DNA of 64,000 bases from Uranotaenia lowii. Taxonomy: Eukaryota; Arthropoda; Insecta; Diptera; Culicidae. How positions within the stretch are numbered: position 1 is the first letter of the stretch; each line of letters opens with the position of its first letter. The notes below the pieces were generated by a model that was given only the letters and a program-made list of their open reading frames with translations, searched no databases and was not told where the DNA came from. A program made the translations under genes and the position numbers. The stretch covers positions 17,734,126-17,798,125 of the forward strand of contig NC_073692.1 in the NCBI RefSeq assembly GCF_029784155.1, given 5' to 3'. This document shows, piece by piece, positions 22,723 to 34,419 of this stretch.

Positions 22723-24915
22723 TTCATAATTTTTTTGATTAGGGGGTGTACAATTTCATTCTAGTGTAAGTAGACAGTATGATGCCAAATTTCCTTCCAA
22801 GAAAACTTATTGTCTCAATTGAAATACATGTGTGCAGGTTTCAGTTTCTTCAAGTTCTTTCATGAAATTCTTATAAATCTACTTTTCTTAAAAAATTGTT
22901 ATAACTGCCCATTCAATATTTTTACAGACAATTATTTAAAACTTTCCAGAAGCAGAAACGATTTAGTAATTGATTGCTAACAGTAAATCCAATGGCTCAC
23001 TGAAATTACTCTTCTAAATAAATACCTACCTTTGATGTTAGCAGATCAGCAGATGAATACAAATCCAAAATTGTAAATAATAATAATATTTCACTTTGTC
23101 GGAAATGATCAATTCACCTGTCATCTGTATCATCAAGGTTACTGCAAAACCCATTTACTCTATCATGGTAGGTAATATAATGATCAACGTGTGGCTTCAA
23201 TCAGCCGAATCAATTGAAAACAAACTTCCATCACTTAACAGTAATCGCTTTCCAAACAACTGCCAACAGATTATCGAATTACCATGATCACAGAAAGTTA
23301 CCGACAAAATTTTTTCTACTGTAAACAATCAACTAACCTTTTCCTATTGACGTTGTTTGATTGTTTAAAGTTTTCCTGAAATTGTGTTTACTAACTTTAA
23401 ATTGCTACTTCAGATAAGCCAGATGTGGTTGAACGGCTCAATTTTCCGAACTTTAATAAGCACCGGATGCTAGTCACATTTAGACCCGTGTCATTACTTT
23501 TCTGTACGTAAGGTTTATAGAGAATGACAATCACTACTTGAACTGTAACGTTCTTTTCAGGTTTCTAAGAGAACCGTTTTTGCATTTTATGCTAACAACA
23601 TTTGAAGTTTTTCTTTGCCAGTAATCCCTCAGCTGCATTCCGTTCATTTCCTTAAAAAAATTGAGAAATTATACATCATTCAAATTAATGCATTTTAAAA
23701 TTATTTGGTCCATCACCCGGTGCGCACTAAATTTCCAGTAGTGGATGAGTTGGATTGGTTGATTTTTCATGTCTTTCTTGATCGATCGCTGTTCTCCAGT
23801 CCATAGTTAGCCAAAGTGAAGGTGAAAATAGTGATGACTCTTTTTGTTGGCAACGATCACGATCAAGCTGCCTGTCTCGCATAAACACTATCACTTGACA
23901 AAATCAATCTAAAAATATTTTTCTTTGCAACCCTCTCAATGGAGATCGCAATAAGATTCCATATCTTATCGTTGCAAATTTAAGCTTTTTTTTAGTTTTT
24001 CCGCTAGACACGTCCTAACCAATCGCCCCGTCAAATGCAATGAGCCAGTTGCAATTTGCACGTTTACGGATCGGTTGGCATTTTAGCCTGGGCTGAGTTT
24101 GCGTTTTTGTGTTTTCTCCCTCCATTTCCAACCATCTTTAATTTAGGCATCATCTTGTGTGCCTTGTTGGTTGATTGATGGGTAATTGGAGAAGAAACGC
24201 GCAGTGGGTCCACATTTGTTGCGTTTGTTGCAGGTAAATCGACCCTCTTCTGAATGAACGAGCCAAGACCGGGAGTCGATTGGCCGGTAATGATAATGGC
24301 GCTCGAGTGGCATACCAGTTGAGGCGTTTCTATCGAATTACGCAAAAAAGCATGTATGTTGTCAAGGAAAAGGGTTTTCAATGCAGTTACAGCAGAAATA
24401 TTGAAACCTGTCTCAAAAATAAATATTTCATAACCAAATCACCTACTGTCAACACAAATTTCTTCAAAATCAACAAAACTAAGCCCAAAATTTTAACTGT
24501 TTTCTGATTCAGATTTAGTTGCAGTTTTGGCATTGATTTGTTAAAGTTTGTCTTTAGTTTCTGCGGCAAAATCTTTTGGTCATATTTGGAAACTAAATTA
24601 ATTTCCTGAAAATATTCGAATATTTTATGTAATGAATAGACGGGGATTTAAAAACAGAATTATAATTGCCTTTTAGGCTACACAGTCGCTCATGTGCATA
24701 GTTATGGCAGTAAAAACTGAATTAATTTGACAAGACCCTTACTTTGTACGTTAACGTTCAAAGCTTAAACCTCGAAAGAGTCGCAAAATTATAAGCGTAT
24801 AGACTTAAATACATACTGCTTCTTCAAGAGTAATAAAGACAGAAAGAGAGTGAGTAAGTGAGCACAGGCATTTTCGGAGAAAAAACGGTCATTCTGTTGG
24901 GTAAATTTGGTAGCA
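22723..24915. other. intergenic sequence, no gene recognised
   Basis: Mixed AT-rich sequence. The section 23990-24330 is more balanced and its minus strand is open for about 105 codons without any motif. It could be a conserved non-coding element. No repeat termini are recognisable. Confidence 0.3.
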
Positions 24916-24917
24916 TT

Positions 24918-26170
24918 CCCAAGCAACCATAAGTCTCGTTAAAAAGGTCGAACACAGCTTAATCAGCATAATCCATGTGCTGAAGTTCGTTTTATTCAGC
25001 CCAAAATTAAAGTTCTTATTGAAACTTTGCATTACAGATTTGAACGGCCTTCTAATCAGCCTACAAGTAAACGTTTAATCAACAAAAAAAATTCTCCTCT
25101 CCTCTCTTACTTTGGTCACCATCAGCCCATGTGGTGCTGTCGGTTTCTCGGCATCCATCTTTATTCCTCCCATCACCTCTCCCAATTGATCTTACTTAAT
25201 TGCTTTGTTTTTAACTTTGTTCGATACATGCCAGCAAGCACGCCATTTCTGCTACACAATCATTTGAATCGCTTACTCAAGCAATCAAATAAACTAATGG
25301 AAAAAAATAGTTCTGGTACCAGATTTGAACCCGATCCTCCGAGATGATTACCAAACACGCTGCCACGACGCCACGCCTAGATGTTGCCTTGCCGGCAGCT
25401 AGAATTCGAAGTAGTTATAAGTTTCCTAGAATACCCTCAAGGGCAGCCAGCGGCCAGCAGCAAAGCCACATGTTGATTATTATTAAGAAACATTACGAAA
25501 CGGCATATAAATCAATCATCGGTTTAAATAATATCGATTAAAAAAAAATTGAATTCCATGTTTATAACTGTTAAGCATAAAATTATACAAATTCTTGAGT
25601 TTATCTTGATATTTAATTAATGAATTGCTTGAACTGACTTTCTATGTGTGATAAATTCGTGGTAAGTAAATACAGTTGGACGAAATTTTATAAAGTCAAA
25701 ATATTTACTCTTTTCAAAAACAATCATTTGCGAGTTAGCTTTAAGTTGTTCTGAGTTGAAGTTTCAAAATAAATTATACATTTCAACAATTTCCATGCTC
25801 CAAAATATGATTTATTTATTATATGCCCTTTTGTGATGTTCGTTCACATTTCATATCTATGAAATGGCGGAAATGTCTCAAAAAAAGCTATTTGAGGAAC
25901 TTTTTGGAACATGAAGTTCACACAAGGCTATTTGAGACCTAATTTGTAACTTTTATACTGTGTGGATGCGATTGACATGTCACAAAAAGAGCTATTTGAG
26001 GAACTTTTTGAAATTTCAAGTCCATAGAAGGCTATTTGAGAAACCTTTTGTAACTTTCATGTTCACATTCGATAAACATCGGTACAAATTCCTTTTGGAA
26101 CCTTTGTTCAGCGAAATTCGAACTTTGGAGGCACGAGTTTAAGTAGATATGAGACTTTTGGTTGCTTGGG
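24918..26170. mobile_element. MITE with CCCAAGCAACC termini, 2-bp TT duplication
   Basis: The left end CCCAAGCAACCATAAGTC at 24918 is mirrored by GACTTTTGGTTGCTTGGG ending at 26170, with TT on both sides (24916-24917 and 26171-26172). Near the right end, a unit of about 100 bp with GCTATTTGAGGAACTTTTTG is present twice (from about 25887 and 25988). A tRNA-like fragment lies inside. There is no transposase. It is related to the CCCAAGTAAC family at 27685, 41430 and 58981. Confidence 0.65.
25312..25378 (-). repeat. tRNA-like (SINE head) fragment
   Basis: On the minus strand, GGGTTCAAATCTGG is a good polymerase III B-box, preceded by GTGGCGTCGTGGCAGCG, which resembles an A-box and D-arm. The acceptor stem does not close well, so it is a tRNA-derived repeat or a tRNA pseudogene, not a working tRNA. 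Confidence 0.45.
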
Positions 26171-27684
26171 TTAGTCAAGTTTTTCATTCTCAAGTTCGAT
26201 ATGTTGGTTATAAAGTGTTGAGTCGGTGATAATAAAGATAACTGTTATCGAAAATGGATTCCGAAAAATAAGACATTTCAGAGATACAGTGATAGAAATA
26301 AGAATAGCACCACTATGTGTTTTGCTTGTAAAAATATGAATGATTGAAAATTACGAAAATTTTCTTCCACAGTTTGTTCTGAATTTCTTAACGGATAAAT
26401 CAAGCATAAGTTTACTTTTTTTGGACGTAGCAATTGGCGTTGAAGACCAAAAATGTGAAAAAGGGGTGCGAAATAAGAATAGCACCACTTGAGTTTTTCA
26501 ACAAAAACAAGATTATTTTTAAAGTGAATAATGATGCTTCTACGAATTATTTGAATAGATAACTGCATTTTAAGGAGTTTTCCAGAATTCCAAAGGTTTT
26601 CAAAGTTATTTAAATGGGGTTTTAAGAGATGCTCCTCGAGCGTTAAGGAATTTGATATTTGAGCTATGAAACTTTATCAAATTGCTTGATTTCTTCATTA
26701 ACATTCATAAGTATGATGCAAAATGATGAAACATAGATTTGAGGCTGAGTTTGAATCCAAAAAGCAGGTTGGAATTTAAAAATACTAATGTTTTTTAATA
26801 GTCAATCACTATTTCTCTAGTTTTAAGTCATAGATGGCAGCACTATCTTGCCATTTAACCAAATTCATGCCCATCTTCGAATATCCTGGATGATTGCTGG
26901 ATGATTTTGCTTAAGAAATAAATACATGTACCGTGTGAACGCTTTGGAAATCCTAAGATCACTAAATCTAAAAAAAATTAAAATTGAATCAAAGTCACTA
27001 AAAGTGAATTTTTTGGACCGATTATCAGAATAAAGTTATATTTTGCGATGGAGCTTGATGGACCAGACGGCAAGCAGTAATATTGGTATGATTTGCAATT
27101 GAATCGGAAGTTGAAATGAGCAGGAATTTTGGCGGTTGTACATTCTTGTGCTGGTGATTCTTTTGCAAATCCGGAAAAGCTTTCTGCAGCGTGAACTTCC
27201 ACAAAAATGTGATGCGAAAATAACTCAAAATGATGAATATGGGCCTAAATAAACCTGTAAAATCAATATTGAGACTAAACTTGGTGCTGCCATCTACGAC
27301 TTGAAACTGGAAAAATTGTGGTTTACTGAACAAAATCAAAGTTGTTGATTTACAACCTATTTTTTCTGATTCAAAATAAATCCCAAATGTTTTTTTTCAT
27401 CACTTCACGTCATTTTTATGAAGAAAGTAAGTAGTTTGGTAAAGAATTACAGCTCAAATATCAAATTCCTTAACGCTAGAGGAGCATCTCTTAAAACCCC
27501 CTTTTAAAACCTTTGAAAACCTTTGCAATTCTGGAAAACTCCTTAAAATGCAGTTATCTATTCAAATAATTCGTAGAAGCATCATTATTCACTTTAAAAA
27601 TAATCTTGTTTTTGTTGAAAAACTCAAGTGGTGCTATTCTTATTTCGCACCCCTTTTTCACATTTTTGGTCTTCAACGCCAATT

Positions 27685-30600
27685 CCCAAGTAACACAGAT
27701 TCAGCCAACTAGCATTTCGATGTTTTATTATGGTTTTATTATGGCTTTTTTTGTGCAGCTCGTTTTATGACGGTTTTATTATGGTCATGCAAAATGCTTA
27801 TATTCTTGAATCGATCATCTGTTTTCAGATAGTTTTGAAAACTCTCATAAATCTTCCATTAAACATACTGTTTTAGTTATTTAGAAAGAGTTAGGAATGC
27901 TACGTTTAAACTATAATAAAACACAAACTTAGAAGTTTGCTCCAAGCTTTTTTTTGCATGTTCTATAATAGCACTCAGTGCCTGATTATTAAACCGCCAT
28001 AAAACTTAGTGACAGTTCTCGATCAAGACGTCAAAACAGGACACGCTCAGATTAGATAGCACATATTTGAATAGGAATTCCCATTTTTACACATTTTTGA
28101 TAAGTTCTATGTGTTGATTTTGAGTTGAAATAATAAAAAATTATAAAAATCTATGAAAACTTCGAATTACCGGAAGTGGAATGAAACTCTACAATATGAG
28201 TATTGAGTGAAAGGGTTCAAATAGGAGGAACAAAATTTGTTGCTTGACGCCATCATTAATACAAGATGGCGGCTTCCGCTTTTATTTTCAAAGTTGTAAA
28301 TAACTGAAAATATCATGAAACCTTTTTAATATTGTTATTCGGAGAAAGTAATAACCGAGTAGAAGTCGAATTTCGTTGTCCGTCGCCATCTTAAATTCCA
28401 AGATGGCGGCTACCACTCAACTTGAAAATACTGTATATGACTGGAAATTGCATAAAACCCTTACAATATGGGTATAAGTTGAAAGAGATCAACCGGTAGA
28501 AGTAAAATTTCGTTGTCTGACGCCATCTTAAAATCCAAGATGGCGGCTTCCACTGCACTTTGAAATGTAGGAAATGACTTAAAATGATATGAAACCCAAA
28601 CAATATTGGTATTGGGTAAAAGGGCTATACGAGTAGAAGTCGAATTTCGCTATCTGACGCCATCTTGAAATCCAAGATGGCGGCTTACGATAAACTTTTA
28701 AAATGCTATAAATCATTGAATATCGCATGAAACCTTCAAAATATGGATATTTTTGAATTGGGATAAGCTATAAGAAGTTAATTTTTGCTTTTTGGCGCTA
28801 TATTGAAATCCAAGATGGTGGCTTCAGCAGAACTCAAAAATACTGTAAATGAATGAAAAAGGTTTGAAACCCCCAAAATATATTGTATTCGATAATAAGG
28901 CTAAACGATAGAAGTCGAATATCTTATTTCGCGTTTCTCTGAAATGCTTTAAGTGTTGCCCTTTCACCCAATACCCCAATTCAAGATGGCGTTTGATAGC
29001 AAACTTCGACTTCTACTCGTTTGGCCCTTTAACCCAATACTCATATTGTAGGAGCTTCATGCTATTTGATCATGATGAAAGCCGCCATCTTGGATTTCGA
29101 GATGCACTTGATTGCGAAATTTTACTTTTCTAGTTAAGCCCTTTAGCCAATACCCATATTGTGGGGGTTTCATGCAATTTTTAGTTAATCCTGCATTTTA
29201 AGGTTCAGCGAAAGTCACCATCTTGGATTTCAAGATGGCGTCTGATAGAGAAATTCCTCTTAAACTGGTTAATCCATTTTAGCCAATGACCATATTGTGG
29301 GAATTTCAAGTGACTTTCAGTGATTTCAATCATTTTAATGTTCAGTGGAAGCCGCCATCTTGGATTTCAAGATGACGCCTGATATCGAAATTTGTATTCT
29401 ACTCGTTGATCCTTTTCAATTTATATCCATATTGTGGGAGTTTCATGTGATTTTCAGTGATTAACAGCATTTAAAAGTTTAGTGGAAGCCGCCATCTTGG
29501 ATTTCAAGATGACGTCCGATAGCAAAATACGACTTCTAGTTTAGCCCTTTCTCCAAATACCAATATTGTGGGTCTTTCATGCGATTTCCAGTGATTACCA
29601 GCATTTCAAAGTTTATCGGAACCCACCATCTTGGATTTCAAGATGGCGTCGGAAAGAAAAAAAATCGACTTCTTCTAGTTTAGCCCGTTCACCTAATACC
29701 CGTATAGAGGTGGTTTAATGCGACTTTTTGTCATTTACAGCATTAAAAGATGAGCGGATGCCGCCATCTTGAATTTCAAAATGGCGTCTCAAAGCGAAAT
29801 TCGACTTCTACTCGTTGAGCCCTTTCACTCAATACCCATATTGTTGGGGTTTCATGCGATTTAAAGTCATTTACAACATTTTAAAGTTCAGCAGAAGCCG
29901 CCATCTTGGATTTCAAGATGGCGTCAGACAACGAAATTTGACTTCAACTCATGATTTATTCCACGGGTCATTCACAACCAATCCCTATTTATTAAAAAAG
30001 TCTGTCCTCATTTACTGTACTAATGATTAACAACTCAGAAATGAGGAACTCATCCTAAGCGTGTAATTGGTTGGCTTGCGAGAGAAACGTCAAATCGTAG
30101 CTTTTTTTGGGGTCATCATTAAACCATAATAAAACTATGAATTGACTCACGCCATGTTGGATGCAAAATCGAAGGGCACAAAATGACGCCATGTTGATGG
30201 ATTCACAATGCAAGCATTGAAAAATATTTTTTCAGGCCTTTTTCCATGAATTCCATCATGATTGACCATCAGATTTGACGAGGCGCATTTATTTTAAGAT
30301 ACTATTTCATATACATTTTACCTAAAATCTTGACTGGCAGTAGAAAAGAAGCTCAATATATGGTTAAAACATTGGATTTTTAGCTATTAATTTTACCAAA
30401 TCATATCTGAATAATGCAATCATCATTCATCAACCATTATGGTTGCTGGAAAAAATTAAAAAAAAAACTCCGAGAACTGACAGAACCGAAAAAAAACAAA
30501 AAATTCTAACATGTTTTATAATAGCTTTTTAAAAGCTTTGGTGACCAAAATTTATGACCAACAATTATATGTCTTGATGACGTTTCTAGGGTAGGGCCAA

Positions 30601-30729
30601 ATAGCCTGATTTTGGCTTTATTAGAGTCCAGGTGATGTTATAGAATGCGCTTTAGCTTTTTATGAAGATTAATGCGATAGTCCAAACGATATTTTGCTGA
30701 CTATAATAAAGCTAAAATTGTTACTTGGG
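27685..30729. mobile_element. CCCAAGTAACA-ended element carrying two opposed 138-bp arrays
   Basis: The termini CCCAAGTAACA (27685) and TGTTACTTGGG (30729) interrupt the palindrome arm. Comparison with the intact opposite arm (GCCAATTGCTAC, read in the same direction) shows that the target TT was duplicated. The interior holds TTTTATTATGG subrepeats near the left end and, at 28240-29950, two head-to-head arrays of about 138-bp units. No coding frame is present. Confidence 0.75.
28240..29950. repeat. opposed arrays of 138-bp units with GCCGCCATCTTGG palindromes
   Basis: Five units run one way (core AAGATGGCGGC at about 28262, 28400, 28538, 28675 and a variant at 28814). About eight run the other way (core GCCGCCATCTTGG at about 29081, 29351, 29488, 29760, 29897 and variants at 28981, 29217, 29625). 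Each unit has CCATCTTGGATTTCAAGATGG, a short palindrome. Spacing is 136-139 bp. The core matches the published YY1/Pho-type binding consensus (GCCAT within AAGATGGCGGC). Units share the text CCCAATACCCATATTGTGGG in variant forms. Confidence 0.8.
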
Positions 30730-31059
30730 TTGCTACGTCCAAAAAAAGTAAACTTATGCTTGATTTATCCGTTAAGAAATTCAGAACAAACTGTGGAAGA
30801 AAATTTTCGTAATTTTCAATCATTCATATTTTTACAAGCAAAACACATAGTGGTGCTATTCTTATTTCGCTCACTGTATGTCGAGTTGGCAGATTCGATA
30901 AAAGCCTGTGTTCATGAGTTTATCATCCAATCAAATCTATGAGTAAACATCGATTCCAATTGTATATTTCGCGTTGTGCATTGTTAAATTCCACTCCACC
31001 CACGTGATCATAACTAAAAATGACTCGATTGATATTAAAATGCTTGAAATGCTTTAGGC

Positions 31060-31539
31060 TAAGGTTGCCAGATGGGCTGGTTTAATCTGAGTTTGCCCGG
31101 ATATTCAATACAAAATTCGGGAACAGTCTGGCTTGACCCGGTTTCCCGGATTTCATTGGAAAAAGTCCGGATATTGCCCTAATTTATTCACTTTATTTGG
31201 AAAATCAAACAAAAAAAAAAAAGGAAATTGTGTTGTATTTTTTTAATTTATGCCTTCAAAACGATTTTTTGCTGAAGTTTCATAAAAATAAACATGAAAG
31301 TTTTTTTGGAAGCCTGAATTTAAAATCTGTGGGAAAGATTTGATGACAAATTGTTTCCTTCAATTGTTTCTCTTGGTTTTTGTTGAGAAATTTCTAGGTT
31401 TTGACAAAATTTGACAAGATATCGCCCTGATTTTGATCATCAAGTTTTAAATCAAATGACTAGATTTTGCCAGGTTTTTATATAAAATTGCCCGAATTGG
31501 TCCAGCCGGATATGTGCTGAAAAATTTCTGGCAGCCTTA
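31060..31539. mobile_element. short hAT-type MITE, 8-bp duplication
   Basis: The ends TAAGGTTGCCAGA (31060) and the mirror TCTGGCAGCCTTA (31539) are flanked by CTTTAGGC (31052-31059) and CTTTAGAC (31540-31547), a one-mismatch 8-bp duplication. Subterminal TTGCCCGGA and TCCGGAT motifs occur at both ends. The 480-bp body has no coding capacity. A more divergent relative lies at 39674-40055. Confidence 0.75.
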
Positions 31540-31547
31540 CTTTAGAC

Positions 31548-33153
31548 ACATTTTTATCGTAAATCAAAATATTTAAAACTCTAAAAAATTTTGAAAATTA
31601 AAATCAACGGAAAATTGAGCCAAAAAATATTTAACATGTTTAATATAAATTTGAAAATAAAAATTTTTAGTGGTGTAAGTTTGGCAATTTTTACAAAATA
31701 ATAAATTAAATATATTTGGATTGATTTTTTCGAACAATGCAAAATACTTTTTTAACCAATGGAGTTGTTTTAAAAACGATAAAAAACAAATGCAAATGAA
31801 TGAACCTACGTCACAAAAAAAACTTTCTTATTTAAGAATGAATATTTTGAAATATTCCAATAAAAACAATAAAGTTTTTCATTGAAAATGACGAGACGAT
31901 TCTGAAAATTATATTCAAAAAAAAAAAAACATTAACAGAAATATCGGCTAAAATCGAGATGAAATTGAGAGAACAGCGCAAATGAGTGAATTCACGTCAA
32001 AAAATTGATTTTTTGTAGAATTTTCTAAGAGAAATATGCTCTGAAAGGTGTTTTAACCCTCCGGATGGTTGAATTTTTACAAATCGAACATAATTTAGTT
32101 ATATCAGTTCGAACATAAGTTCGTTATTTTTAAAACAAAATAAAACATTTTGAAAAAAATTAAAAAAAAATTTTTTTTGGTGAATCTTTAAAAAAATACT
32201 GTGCGAAACAGCAGTAATTTATCAAATCAAAAATACAAGTGCGAATACCTTGAAATCTCGTGACGTGAATTCAGTTCACAACCCTGTTTAATTGAAACTG
32301 AATGAATTCACGTCACAACTTTAAAGAGACATAGCTTTGTTTGTTGTCGTGCTATCGAAATGATACGCACATCAAAATGTGGGTTATTGTTTTTTCTACA
32401 ATTTATTTAAAGACACCGTTATTTAATTTTTACATAGAGAAAACTAAATCACAGTTAAATGTACTGAAGTCAAGAATGCTCAATTCTAGCTTGAATTCAC
32501 GTCACAAAAGTTAACGATCACAACACAAACACCTTCAATTTTTCAATGACCAAATTATATTCATTTTAAAAGAACTTCAATTTGCGACCTTTTGCTACTT
32601 TATTTTCATTTTAAAGTAAATTGGTTGACTTCTAGAATACATGTACTGTATCAAGAGTACATGTGCTCTTTTTTAATCGAGAAAAGAGCGTACTTTCTTT
32701 TTTGTAAAATTTAATGGAATGTACTCTTTTTATGCTGATAGACATTTTAACAAATAAACTAATGAATTACTTCCCATTCTTTAAATTCGGGATTTTTTTT
32801 TTCAAATACAATATTTCGGAAAAAAAAACTGTTCTTTGCTGGAAAGCTTGGGTACCATTGCATTCGATGGAATCTCGAATATTTGCTATTTCAATCGGAA
32901 TTTGCGTTAAATGCTAGGTTTGTTCTCTGATAAGTAATACTTTGCTAAATGCAAAATCAAGGAAAGTCTTCTTCGAGGTGTCGAACTAAACTAAAAAGGA
33001 TATTAGCGCCTTTAGTATGCAATAAACACCTAAATACAAACATCAATACACACAACAGTAAGTTACTCAAAAGATTAGTACATTTAAAAAGATAATTGGA
33101 ATTCTAAATTTAGTTGATTTTAAAAGTATTTTGATGAAAATTTTATAGTTTAT
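31548..33153. other. AT-rich sequence with repeated GAATTCACGTCAC motif
   Basis: No gene is recognised. The motif GAATTCACGTCAC or close variants occurs five times: about 31801, 31989, 32259 (reverse), 32304 and 32493. This could be a decayed tandem repeat or a cluster of CRE-like sites. A short repeat with GTACATGTGCTC/GTACTCTTTT lies near 32640-32730. Confidence 0.4.
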
Positions 33154-33303
33154 ATGTACAACATGGCCGTAGGAACGGGGGGGGTTTTGGGGGTTAAACC
33201 CCCCCCATGAAGATCCAAAAATGCTGAGTGAAACTTTTTCTGCTAAATATAAAATTTGACATTTTTAACCAAAATTTGATGAACAACTAAAATGATTTAA
33301 GAG

Positions 33304-33662
33304 TGTCGTAACTTATTTTAAATTTTTATTTTTTCCGCGAACAGGACGCGCAACTTTCATTCCCAAAAATCGTTAACTGAATGACGAAACAGAATGAATG
33401 CATCGGACTCGTCGTTTCCTAAAACATGCCTATTCGTTTACACCTTTGTATTCTCTGAGAGTGAATACGGTGTCATCTAAACTTATCTCGCTCTCATTTC
33501 ATTAACTCTATATTCATTAGCTTCGTTCAATCGTTGGTAAAAGTCGGTTTCAACTGGATTCTGTCAACTTCAAACTTTTGTTTTACACGCTCGTACCTAG
33601 CTCCTAATTTATTGAAATAAACATAATTATTTTTGAGACTGATCCAGCTCTTGGATACTACA
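33304..33662 (-). repeat. 3' LTR of the satellite-carrying element
   Basis: A 359-bp terminal repeat identical, as far as I can read, to 39168-39526. Identity implies a recent insertion, because both LTRs are copied from one template at integration. Confidence 0.9.
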
Positions 33663-34419
33663 TTCGCTTCTATCTCTACTCTAACAAACTCATGAAATAA
33701 AAAAAATCATACTCTACTGAAATTTCGGGATATCGTAAACCATACAAACATGTTTAAACGATTAAAACTAGGACAACAAAAATATTTCACTGCTGTTTGA
33801 GCCATGAACGAGGCTCGCCTTATCATTTATAGGCTTAATTCATTTTAATGCTCATTTGTGGATTCAGATTTTTTTTTTATTTAAAACCCGCGTACCCGTT
33901 CGTTCTATTCAACATATTTTTTTGTATTTTAAAGATAGCTTTAATACGCATCTAACTAAGCAAATCAGCCATCTCCTATTCATTAAGCAAGAAGGCTCAA
34001 AAATAACAATAGAAGACAAAAATGCTTCAAATTTCCATGAAATATCATTAATGACCTAAAACTAAAACTTAACTAGACTTGATCTGTTACAAGTCTTGTG
34101 CTTGATATGACAATTTTCATAACTATTGTGCATTCATTTCATTTGTTATTCGACCCTTACCTACGTACGTTATCCGTACCTTTCTCGACTTTTCGCTAGA
34201 AGTCTTTGTCTTTGATCATTTAAGATATATTTTTAACCTCTCGAGTCAAACAAATTTCTTTGACTTGTCAAAAATCACCCTTAAAATGTTCTTTTTTTGA
34301 GAACCTTAAAAAAATATCTTAAAAACTGAACTTGAAAAACTTTACTGATCATTTACATCAAATTTTTTTACGTTCGCGTTTGTCAACCAAGGCATGAAAG
34401 ATTCTCAATTTATTTCAGA

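Larger units (their letters stand above)
26287..30876. mobile_element. Tc1-like giant palindromic element, split by a later insertion
   Basis: Ends CAGTGATAGAAATAAGAATA (26287) and the mirror TATTTCGCTCACTG (30876), flanked by TA (26285-26286, 30877-30878), fit IS630/Tc1-type elements. The left arm 26287-26665 pairs with 30730-30876 plus 27454-27684. Inner blocks also pair, for example the GATGGCAGCAC motif near 26829 with its complement near 27284. Without the insertion at 27685-30729 the element is about 1.54 kb and almost wholly self-complementary. The short frames in both arms are the same sequence read in mirror image, not genes. Confidence 0.8.

Noticed and set aside
22152..22742. 196-codon frame of His-Ser-Phe-Ile repeats
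   Set aside because: It is the translation of a (CATT)n microsatellite; any frame gives such a repeat and there is no coding context.
24064..24381. 105-codon minus-strand frame
   Set aside because: No recognisable domain, no splice partners, and basic low-complexity content. Possibly conserved non-coding DNA.
26278..26568. 96-codon minus-strand frame repeated at 30694-30942 on the plus strand
   Set aside because: The two are mirror copies of the inverted arms of the Tc1-like palindrome, not independent genes.
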